A program made the position numbers and the translations under genes. The notes beneath the pieces are model-generated. The model was given only the letters and a program-made list of their open reading frames with translations. It was not told the DNA's origin and did not search any database. Source: Pelomonas paludis (lineage in GTDB: Bacteria; Pseudomonadota; Gammaproteobacteria; Burkholderiales; Burkholderiaceae_C). From it: DNA of 64,000 nt. Shown here one piece after another: positions 8,637-15,786 of this stretch (position 1 is the stretch's first letter; each line of letters starts with the position of its first letter). The stretch covers positions 61,620 through 125,619 of the forward strand of contig NZ_JBDPZD010000007.1 in the NCBI RefSeq assembly GCF_039872745.1. The letters are read 5' to 3'.

Positions 8637-9421
8637 CCCTGAAGCGGGCGCTCATTGCCTTGGCGGCACTGGCCGCCGGGGCCACGGCGCCCGCACAGAC
8701 CCTCGAGTCCGTCAGCCTGCTGCCCAGCCACGGCGGGGCACAGCTGCCTGTGCTCTTCGGGCACGACGCCAGCGTGCCACCGCGTGTGGCGGCGGTGCTC
8801 TTCAACGGCGGCCAGGGTGTGGTGGGATTGCAAAAGCGCATCCCCACGCCCGGCGCCAACTTCCTGGTGCGCACGCGCAGCGAGTTCAACCGGCTCGGCG
8901 TCGCCACCGCCGTCATCGATGTGCCGACCGACCAGGCCGGCATGAACGACCCTTACCGCATGAGCGAGCGCCACGCCGAAGACGTTCGCCGCGTCGTGGC
9001 CGCGCTGCGCGAGCAGCACCCGGCCTTGCCGGTCTACCTGATCGGCACCAGCCGCGGCACCGTGTCCGCCGCGTATGCCGGCGCCGCACTCGGGGCGGCG
9101 GTGGACGGCGTGGTGCTCACCTCCAGCGTCATCGCCGCCAACCGCGCCAACCCCGGGCTCGTCGGCTTTGACTGGCGGCGCATCACCGCGCGTCTGCTCT
9201 TTGTGCACCACCGGGACGACGCCTGCAACGTCACGCCTTACGCCGAGCTGCGCCGTGTGACGCCAGGGCAGCAGCTGATCAGTGTGCACGGTGGCGAGCC
9301 CGCGCGGTCAGAACCCTGCGAGGCCTTCAGTGCGCACGGCTATCTGGGTGTCGAGGGCCCGGTCGTGGCTGCCATCGTGCAATGGATGCTGGGCCAGCCC
9401 ATCCCGGCCGAGCTGCCTTGA
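8633..9421 (+). CDS. exported alpha/beta hydrolase
   Basis: 262 residues starting at GTG within a GTGA overlap with the S9 peptidase stop, so translationally coupled. N-terminal signal peptide (MTLKRALIALAALAAG, cleavage near APAQ). The nucleophile elbow is GTSRGT with Ser140; an RDD motif followed by a Cys (VHHRDDAC) supplies the likely acid, and AHGYLG the His. The substrate cannot be inferred. Coupling to an exported peptidase suggests both act on extracytoplasmic material, but that is inference only. Confidence 0.85.
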   Translation: MTLKRALIALAALAAGATAPAQTLESVSLLPSHGGAQLPVLFGHDASVPPRVAAVLFNGGQGVVGLQKRIPTPGANFLVRTRSEFNRLGVATAVIDVPTDQAGMNDPYRMSERHAEDVRRVVAALREQHPALPVYLIGTSRGTVSAAYAGAALGAAVDGVVLTSSVIAANRANPGLVGFDWRRITARLLFVHHRDDACNVTPYAELRRVTPGQQLISVHGGEPARSEPCEAFSAHGYLGVEGPVVAAIVQWMLGQPIPAELP

Positions 9422-9465
9422 CGGCGCGCCAATAATCGCGCCACAACATTCGCTGGAGCTCTTGC

Positions 9466-10035
9466 ATGATCGCCCTTTGCGTCGGACTCGCCCTGTTCCT
9501 GGGTATCCACCTCAGCCACGCGCTGGCGCCGCAGTGGCGCGCCGCGCAGATCGCCAAGCGTGGTGCCAATGGCTGGAAGCTGGCCTACACGGCCGTGTCC
9601 CTGGTGGGCTTCGGCCTCATCGTCTGGGGCTTCAGCATCGCGCGGCTGAACACCGTCGAGCTCTGGCCGCGCATCCCGGGCATGAACCACCTGGCCGCAC
9701 TGCTGACCCTGGTGGCCTTCATCCTGGTGGCGGCCTTTCATGTGCCGCGCAATCACATCCGGGCCAAGCTGAAGCACCCGATGACGCTGGGCGTCAAGAC
9801 CTGGGCCTTTGCGCACCTGGTCGCCAACAACACCCTGGCCGACCTAGTGCTCTTCGGCAGCTTCCTGCTCTGGTCCATCATCGTCTTCCGCGCCGCGCGC
9901 CGCCGCAACGAACCCGCCCCGCCCGCCGGCACGGCCTTGGGCACGGCGCTCACCGTCGTGGCCGGCACCGCCGCCTGGGCGGTGATGGCCTTCTGGCTGC
10001 ACGGCCTGTGGCTGGGCTTCAGGCCGCTGGGCTGA
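9466..10035 (+). CDS. NnrU family membrane protein
   Basis: 189 residues with five or six hydrophobic helices and the family features LGIHLSHALAP at the N-terminus, PGMNH, and HPMTLGVKTWAFAHLVAN in the centre. NnrU proteins are found near denitrification genes in some proteobacteria and are related to isoprenoid/heme-type membrane enzymes, but no denitrification genes are in this window. Shine-Dalgarno GGAG just upstream. Its 3' end overlaps the convergent ECF sigma gene by 17 bp. Confidence 0.88.
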   Translation: MIALCVGLALFLGIHLSHALAPQWRAAQIAKRGANGWKLAYTAVSLVGFGLIVWGFSIARLNTVELWPRIPGMNHLAALLTLVAFILVAAFHVPRNHIRAKLKHPMTLGVKTWAFAHLVANNTLADLVLFGSFLLWSIIVFRAARRRNEPAPPAGTALGTALTVVAGTAAWAVMAFWLHGLWLGFRPLG

Positions 10036-10552
10036 GCAGGTACTCGCGCACCAGTTCGCGCGCGCGGTGCAGGCGGCTCTTGATGGCCGCCACCGATTCC
10101 CCCAAGCGCGCCGCGATCTCGGCGATGGTCAGCTCCTCGAAGTCGCGCAGCAGCACCACCTCCAGGTAGTGCGCCGGCAGCGACTCCAGCGCCCGCGCCA
10201 GGTCAATGCGCAGCGCCGCATCACCGCGCTGCGCCAGATGCGCCTCCATGGCCGCGTCCTCGTCGTCGATGGCCTCATGCCGCGTCAGCAGGCGTTCCAG
10301 GCGCCGGCACTCGCGCCGGATCACCACAAACAGCCAGGACGAAAACGCCACGGCCGCCTTCAGGCCCTTGATCTTGCGCGACACGATCAACAGCGACTCC
10401 TGGACCGCGTCGTCCACATCACTGGCGTGGCAGTGGCGCCGCGCATAACGCCGCGCGTCGGCCGCGCACACCGCCAGCAGGCGGCTCAGGGCAGCGGGGT
10501 CACCGGTCTGGGCGTGTAGCACCAGGTTAGCGTGGGGCAGACTGGTCGTCAT
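10019..10552 (-). CDS. ECF-type RNA polymerase sigma factor
   Basis: 177 residues with sigma70 region 2 (about 20-90, including DVDDAVQESLL and SSWLFVVIRRECRR) and region 4 (about 115-170, LPAHYLEVVLLRDFEELTIAEIAARL as a split helix-turn-helix; AAIKSRLHRARELVREYL recognition end). No adjacent anti-sigma gene is seen. It lies 24 nt downstream of ccdA and thus at the end of a thioredoxin-ccdA-sigma transcript, which suggests a thiol/oxidative-stress regulon, though this is inference. Convergent with and overlapping nnrU. Confidence 0.93.
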   Translation of the reverse strand: MTTSLPHANLVLHAQTGDPAALSRLLAVCAADARRYARRHCHASDVDDAVQESLLIVSRKIKGLKAAVAFSSWLFVVIRRECRRLERLLTRHEAIDDEDAAMEAHLAQRGDAALRIDLARALESLPAHYLEVVLLRDFEELTIAEIAARLGESVAAIKSRLHRARELVREYLLSPAA

Positions 10553-10576
10553 AGGCTGATTTCATTGTCGTGTCGG

Positions 10577-11305
10577 TCAGTACCGTGTGCTTAGTTGGTT
10601 GAGCCACGCAGGCAAGAGTGCCGTGAGCCAGGTCTCAATGTGCTTGTCCAGGCCGCTCAGGATCAGCAAGGCCACCAGCAGCAGCGCGGCCCCCATCAGA
10701 CGCTTGCCCTGCTTGCCCAGTTGCAGCAGTCGGCCTCGTGCAGGCCCGATCGCCGCACGCGACACGGTGGCCAACAACACCACCGGCAATGCCGCGCCCA
10801 CGCCAAACAGGCCCATCAAGGCGGCCACCTGGGCCAACTGCTGCCCCTGCGCCGCCAAGACCACTGCGGCACCCAGGGTCGGCCCGACGCAAGGGCTCCA
10901 GACCAGGCCCAGCAACAGCCCCACCACAAACTGGCCTCGCAGGCCTGTGAGGCTGAGCCGCTGCAGCCATTGCTGGCCGGCATTCCCAACGCCGGCCAGA
11001 CCCGCCGCAAAGCGCTGCTGCAGGGGCTCCACAAGCAGCACGGCGCCCAGCACTGCCAACAAGCCGGCGCTCACGCCGCGCAGCAGCCCGGGCGACAGGC
11101 CCAGTAGCGAGCCCGCAGACGCCAGCACCGTGCCCACCACGCCGTAGGACAACGCCAGGCCTGCGGCCAGCGCCCAGGGTGCGCGCGGGTGCGCAGCAAC
11201 TGCCGAACCGATCAAGATGGGCAGCAGCGGCAGCACACAGGGCGACAGCGTGGACAGCAGCCCCGCTGCCGCACCCAGCCCATAGGTGGCCAGGCTGAAG
11301 TCCAT
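10577..11305 (-). CDS. ccdA: CcdA-type thiol-disulfide transmembrane reductase
   Basis: 242 residues with six transmembrane helices and the two conserved proline-flanked Cys motifs of the CcdA/DsbD-beta family (TLSPCVLPLLP near the N-terminus and WSPCVGPTLG in the middle). The family passes electrons from cytoplasmic thioredoxin across the membrane to periplasmic thioredoxin-like partners. Its ATG overlaps the stop of the exported thioredoxin gene, the expected partner. The ECF sigma gene follows by 24 nt. Confidence 0.93.
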   Translation of the reverse strand: MDFSLATYGLGAAAGLLSTLSPCVLPLLPILIGSAVAAHPRAPWALAAGLALSYGVVGTVLASAGSLLGLSPGLLRGVSAGLLAVLGAVLLVEPLQQRFAAGLAGVGNAGQQWLQRLSLTGLRGQFVVGLLLGLVWSPCVGPTLGAAVVLAAQGQQLAQVAALMGLFGVGAALPVVLLATVSRAAIGPARGRLLQLGKQGKRLMGAALLLVALLILSGLDKHIETWLTALLPAWLNQLSTRY

Positions 11306-11691
11306 CAGTTCAAGACCTTCTTGAACAAGGATTCGATGCCAGCGGGGCTGGCATCGCCCACTGAGCGCCCCACCTCCTTGCTGCCCTTGAAGGCAATCAA
11401 GGTGCTCTGCATGGTGGCCTTGAACTGCGGCAGCGCGGCCTTGTCGGCGTCGAAGTCAATGACCAGCACGGTCACATCCTTGTAGGCCGGCTGCTGGCTC
11501 AGCTGGCCAACGACGGGCTTTTGGGCCTTGCAGGTTGGGCACCAACCGGCCGCGACACCGACCAGCACCGGTTGCCCGGCTCGCTGCATTTGATCGAACT
11601 CGATCTGGCTGAAAGGCTTGATCTCGCCCGCCAGGGCCAGTTGGGCCGCCAGACCGAGGACGAGTCCGGTAAGAGTGAGGCGCAAAGACAT
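11305..11691 (-). CDS. periplasmic thioredoxin-family protein (CPTC)
   Basis: 128 residues with a signal peptide (MSLRLTLTGLVLGLAAQLALAG) and a thioredoxin fold containing the redox motif GWCPTCK (Cys51, Cys54). Strong Shine-Dalgarno AAGGAGAT immediately upstream. It overlaps ccdA by one base, so CcdA most likely keeps it reduced in the periplasm. Substrates unknown; cytochrome c maturation or peroxide defence are possible. Confidence 0.92.
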   Translation of the reverse strand: MSLRLTLTGLVLGLAAQLALAGEIKPFSQIEFDQMQRAGQPVLVGVAAGWCPTCKAQKPVVGQLSQQPAYKDVTVLVIDFDADKAALPQFKATMQSTLIAFKGSKEVGRSVGDASPAGIESLFKKVLN

Positions 11692-11890
11692 GAAATCTCC
11701 TTGAATTACGTGGTGGACAGGGTGAGGGCAGCCAGGTGCTGAGCGCGCCCTCCTTTGCTAAGAGAGGGCATGCCTGGATTTGGGTTCGCGCTGCCACTGC
11801 TTTTTTTGATGGCTCGCGCTTCGTGGGGGTCGGCTGGGCTTGTCCGGCAACGCTTGAGGGCCGAACATCGCGCCCGATCTAGGAGAAGCC

Positions 11891-14170
11891 ATGCCCCGCA
11901 CTGCCCCCAAGGCTAAGAACGCCAAGAAGGCCAAAGTCGCCGCTGCACCGCTGCCCGCCAGCATCGACCCGAACGACGAAGGCATCCCCGACGCCTTCGA
12001 CAAGCCGCTGCCACGCGCGCTGGATGCGCGGCCTGACCGCTTTGACTTCCGGGACCTGGCCTATGCGCCGCCGCTGCGCTCGCTGCCGCCCAGGCTGCCG
12101 AGCAATGAGGACATGGCGCGCTTCCTGCCGTCGTATGTGGAGGCCGGCCTCATCCTCAACCAGGGGCAGGAAGGCGCCTGCACCGGCTTTGGCCTGGCCT
12201 GCGTGGCCAACTACCTGCTGTGGCGCCAGCACCTGGCGCTGGACGGCAAGAGCCAGCTGGCCTCGGTCAGCCCGCGCATGTTCTACAACCTCGCCCGGCA
12301 CTACGACGAATGGCCGGGGCAGGACTACGACGGCTCCTCGTGCCGCGGCGCCCTCAAGGGCTGGCACAAGCACGGCGTGTGCACCGCCAAGAACTGGCCC
12401 TATGAGCTGGACGCCAAGGGCAAGCCCCGCGCCGTGCGCCCCAAGCCCGGCTGGGCTGAGGACGCCACGCGCCGGCCGCTGGGCGTGTACTACCGCATCA
12501 ACAAGCAGTCGGTGGTGGACATGCAGGCCGCCATCAACGAGATCGGCGCCATCTACGTCTCGTCCACCGTGCACGATGGCTGGGACACCCTCACCGTCAA
12601 GAAGCCCCGCCCGGCCCCGCGCTCCCATGCCGACCTGAGCTCGCTGGTGATCCCGCCGGTGCAGGACCCCACCCAAAACGGCGGCCACGCCTTTGCCCTG
12701 GTGGGCTACAACGAGCTCGGCTTCATCGTGCAGAACTCCTGGGGCCCCGTGTGGGGCGCCGGCGGCTTTGGCATCCTGCCCTACGACGACTGGGCCGTGA
12801 ACGGCACCGACGCCTGGGCCGTGGCCCTCGGGGTGCCGCAAGACCCAGCGAGCCTGCGCCAGGCTGCCAAGGACCGCGCGCTGGCCGACGCCGGCTTCCG
12901 TGCCAACCGCCCACTCGGCGCCCTGGCCGGCCGCGCGCGCAACCCGGCCAACCCGGCGGACGACCCGTGGCCGTTTGACCACCCCTTCAACCACACCGCC
13001 TACCAGCCCTGGAGCACCCCGGCCGCCTACGCCCACACCCTGGTCTCGGGCAATGACGGCCAGATGATGGTGACCGACTTCACCCGCGACCGCAGCGAGC
13101 ACAGCGCGCTGGCCGCCGAGATCGTCGTCACCCGGCCGCTGGCTTGGCTCAAGGCGCGCAAGCTCAAGACGCTCAAGCTCGCCCTCTACTGCCACGGCGG
13201 CCTGAACAACGAGGCCGCGTCCATCGAGCGCATCCGCGTGATGGGGCCCTGCTTCGAGGCCAATGATGTCTACCCGCTCTTCATCACCTGGAAGACCGGC
13301 CCCGGCGAGACGATTGCCGACATGGTGAAGGACGGCCTGCGCCGCCTGAGTGGCGATGGCCCCGCCCAGCGCGGCCTGGGCGAGATCCTGTCCGATGCCA
13401 AGGACCGCGCCATCGAGGCCACCGGCCGCGTCATCGGGCGTGGAATCTGGAGCGAGATGCGCGAGAACGCCGCACGCGGCGAAGAGCCCGGCCACGTGCT
13501 GCACGAAGCCGCCACCCAGCTGCGCGCGCTGCGCGATGCCCTGGCCGCCAAGGGGCTCGGCTTCGAGCTGCACCTGGTGGGCCACTCTGCCGGCTCCATC
13601 TTGATCGGGCACCTGCTGGACCAGCTCGGCGGCCCCCAGCTGCTCCCCGTGAGCAGCTGCGAGCTCTGGGCAGCGGCCTGCTCGGTCAGCTTTGCCAACG
13701 AGCACTACCTCCAGGCCGCCCAGGCTGGCGTGCTGCCGCTGGACCGCCTGCGCTTGGCCGTGCTGTCCGACAGCAACGAGCGCGCCGACGGCCTGCCCTC
13801 GCCCAGCGTGGACATCTACGGCAAAAGCCTGCTCTACCTCGTCTCCCGCGCGCTCGACGATGTGCGCAAGCAGCCCTTGCTCGGCATGGAGCGGGCGCTG
13901 CTCAAGGGCTATGCCGGCACCGCCACCGACCAATGGGAGCCCAAGACCCTGCCCGAGCTGCAGCGCTGGCAGGCCGCCTTTGGCGCCCTCGACGGCGGGC
14001 ACCCGCGCGTGCAGGTGGTGAGCAGTCCCAAGGTGTGCACGACGCGCAACAACGACCAGAGCGAGCCGACGCATGGGAGCTTTGACAACCACATCGACCT
14101 TGTCGGTGCGCTGATCGGGCGCTTGCGCGGCAGCGCCTTGGTGGCGCCGTTGGAGTGGCTTGATTACTGA
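11891..14170 (+). CDS. C1 (papain-like) cysteine peptidase fused to an alpha/beta serine hydrolase
   Basis: 759 residues, no signal peptide. Lys/Ala-rich tail 1-20. Residues about 45-315 are a papain-fold domain with the complete catalytic set: oxyanion Gln91 and nucleophile Cys97 in QGQEGACTGFG (the Gln-Cys distance of 6 matches papain), His266 in GGHAFALVGY, and Asn282 in QNSWGPVWG. After a linker (about 320-400), residues about 405-759 look like an alpha/beta hydrolase: an oxyanion-type CHGGLN (434-439), nucleophile elbow GHSAG (Ser566) and a possible His734 (DNHIDLVG). Shine-Dalgarno AGGAG at 11882. Two different hydrolase chemistries in one cytoplasmic chain are unusual. Substrates unknown. 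A 10-bp perfect hairpin lies just after the stop. Confidence 0.85.
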   Translation: MPRTAPKAKNAKKAKVAAAPLPASIDPNDEGIPDAFDKPLPRALDARPDRFDFRDLAYAPPLRSLPPRLPSNEDMARFLPSYVEAGLILNQGQEGACTGFGLACVANYLLWRQHLALDGKSQLASVSPRMFYNLARHYDEWPGQDYDGSSCRGALKGWHKHGVCTAKNWPYELDAKGKPRAVRPKPGWAEDATRRPLGVYYRINKQSVVDMQAAINEIGAIYVSSTVHDGWDTLTVKKPRPAPRSHADLSSLVIPPVQDPTQNGGHAFALVGYNELGFIVQNSWGPVWGAGGFGILPYDDWAVNGTDAWAVALGVPQDPASLRQAAKDRALADAGFRANRPLGALAGRARNPANPADDPWPFDHPFNHTAYQPWSTPAAYAHTLVSGNDGQMMVTDFTRDRSEHSALAAEIVVTRPLAWLKARKLKTLKLALYCHGGLNNEAASIERIRVMGPCFEANDVYPLFITWKTGPGETIADMVKDGLRRLSGDGPAQRGLGEILSDAKDRAIEATGRVIGRGIWSEMRENAARGEEPGHVLHEAATQLRALRDALAAKGLGFELHLVGHSAGSILIGHLLDQLGGPQLLPVSSCELWAAACSVSFANEHYLQAAQAGVLPLDRLRLAVLSDSNERADGLPSPSVDIYGKSLLYLVSRALDDVRKQPLLGMERALLKGYAGTATDQWEPKTLPELQRWQAAFGALDGGHPRVQVVSSPKVCTTRNNDQSEPTHGSFDNHIDLVGALIGRLRGSALVAPLEWLDY

Positions 14171-14200
14171 GTCGGCCTGGCCTTGGAGTTTGTGAGTGAT

Positions 14201-14229
14201 GGTTGGTGGCGAGGCCCATGCCACCAACC
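14201..14229 (+). terminator. perfect 10-bp stem-loop after the C1 peptidase-hydrolase gene
   Basis: GGTTGGTGGC (14201-14210), a 9-nt loop, and GCCACCAACC (14220-14229) form a perfect hairpin 31 nt after the stop codon. There is no T run, so it is either a weak terminator or an mRNA 3' stabiliser. Confidence 0.4.
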
Positions 14230-14291
14230 CACTGCCCAAATAACCACCCCACAAACGCACGGCCAAAGGCCAACCACGAGAATTCGCCCCC

Positions 14292-14711
14292 ATGAAATAC
14301 CTCCACACCATGGTTCGCGTCAGCGACGTCTCCGCCTCCCTGCGCTTCTTCTGCGACGGCCTCGGCCTCAAGGAGCTGCGCCGCACCGACCACGAAGCCG
14401 GCCGCTTCACGCTGATCTTTCTGGCGGCGCCGGGTGATGAGTCCGCCCAGGTCGAACTCACGCACAACTGGGACGAAAGCGGCTACACCGGCGGCCGCAA
14501 CTTTGGCCACCTGGCCTATGCGGTGCCCAACATCTATGAGGCCTGCGAGCGCTTCCAGAAGCTGGGCGTCACCATCAACCGCCCGCCGCGTGATGGGCGC
14601 ATGGCGTTTGTGCGCTCGCCCGACGGCATCTCGATCGAGCTGCTGCAGGACGGCCCCGCGCTGGCCCCGGCCGAGCCCTGGGCGTCGATGCCCAACACCG
14701 GCAGCTGGTAA
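14292..14711 (+). CDS. gloA: lactoylglutathione lyase (glyoxalase I)
   Basis: 139 residues of the VOC fold. The four metal ligands of bacterial glyoxalase I are all in place: His5 (YLHTMVRV), Glu55 (QVELTHNW), His73 (FGHLAYAV) and Glu116 (GISIELLQ), and the length matches E. coli GloA. It isomerises the methylglyoxal-glutathione hemithioacetal to S-lactoylglutathione. No Shine-Dalgarno is obvious; GAGAAT lies 8 nt before the ATG. Convergent with midA, 13 nt away. Confidence 0.93.
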   Translation: MKYLHTMVRVSDVSASLRFFCDGLGLKELRRTDHEAGRFTLIFLAAPGDESAQVELTHNWDESGYTGGRNFGHLAYAVPNIYEACERFQKLGVTINRPPRDGRMAFVRSPDGISIELLQDGPALAPAEPWASMPNTGSW

Positions 14712-14724
14712 TCAGCTCCCGGGA

Positions 14725-15786
14725 TCAGAGCGTGTGCGTGCGGTCGCCGTGCGCAAAGCCGATGGCGTCGAACTCGCGCGGCGCAAAGCCGATGACCTTG
14801 AAGAGTTCGCCCATCTCGTGCTCGGCGATCAGGCGGTGGGCCATCGCCCGGTCCGGCAGGCTGGCGGCGGCCATCCAGGCGTCGAGCCCGCAGTTCAGCA
14901 GGAAGTGCGCCTGGCTGGTGTAGCCCAGCACGGTCTGGCCGGTGTCCTGTGCCGCGAGCGCGATGCCGGTGAAGTTGACGTGGGCCGTGATGTCCTTGAG
15001 GCCCACGGCCACCAGCGGGTCGGGGTCGGCGCGGTGGCCCTGGTGGCACATCAGGGTGCCGCCGATGCGTGAGGGCAGGTAGTACTCGGCCTCGGGGAAG
15101 CCGTAGTCGATGAAGAACGCCGCGCCGCGCCGCAAACGCTCGCCCACGGTGGTGACGAAGGCCTCGGCCTGGGGGTGGATCTCGGTCACGGTGCCGGGCA
15201 CGGCGCGCTCCAGTGGCGGGCGCAGATCGGTCGGTCGGTCGGCAAAGGCAAAGCCCTCGCTGGCCGCCACGACGCCGCGCTCACGCCAGTCCTGCCCGTC
15301 AAAGGCGAGCAATTGCACGGGCATGGCGTCCAGCACCTCGTTGCCGACGACGATGGCCTCCAGCGTGTCGGGCAGGCTGTCCAGCCACTCGACGCTGCGC
15401 CCGAACGGAGCCAGGCGTTCGCTTTGCCGCTCACGCAGGCTGGCACTCAGCTCAACGATGCGATAGCGCTCCACCAGGCTGCCCAGCGCGCCCAGCAGCT
15501 GCTCAGCCAAGGCGCCGCTGCCAGCCCCGAACTCGACGACCGTGCGCACCCCGGTCAGCTCCATGGCCTGCCGCACCTGCGCGGCCAGCGCGCGGCCAAA
15601 GAGCGGCGACATCTCAGGCGCGGTGACGAAATCGGAGCCGCCAGCGGGCATGAGGCCGAACTTGCGCTGCTGCCCGCTGTAGTAGCCCAGGCCCGGCGCG
15701 TACAGGGCCAGGGCCATGAAGCGGTCAAAGGGCAGCCAGCCGCCGGCTGCCTGCAGCTCAGCGCGGATCAGCGCGTCCAGCGTCAT
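14725..15786 (-). CDS. MidA/NDUFAF7-family SAM-dependent methyltransferase
   Basis: 353 residues (DUF185). The N-terminus has FDRFMALALYAPGLGYYS, then the SAM motif VVEFGAGSGALAEQLL, and GNEVLDAMPV further on, as in the mitochondrial complex I assembly factor NDUFAF7, an arginine methyltransferase. The bacterial role is not settled. Its ATG overlaps the stop of the upstream GGDEF/EAL gene (ATGA). Last gene of a five-gene overlapping operon starting at tsaB. Confidence 0.92.
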   Translation of the reverse strand: MTLDALIRAELQAAGGWLPFDRFMALALYAPGLGYYSGQQRKFGLMPAGGSDFVTAPEMSPLFGRALAAQVRQAMELTGVRTVVEFGAGSGALAEQLLGALGSLVERYRIVELSASLRERQSERLAPFGRSVEWLDSLPDTLEAIVVGNEVLDAMPVQLLAFDGQDWRERGVVAASEGFAFADRPTDLRPPLERAVPGTVTEIHPQAEAFVTTVGERLRRGAAFFIDYGFPEAEYYLPSRIGGTLMCHQGHRADPDPLVAVGLKDITAHVNFTGIALAAQDTGQTVLGYTSQAHFLLNCGLDAWMAAASLPDRAMAHRLIAEHEMGELFKVIGFAPREFDAIGFAHGDRTHTL

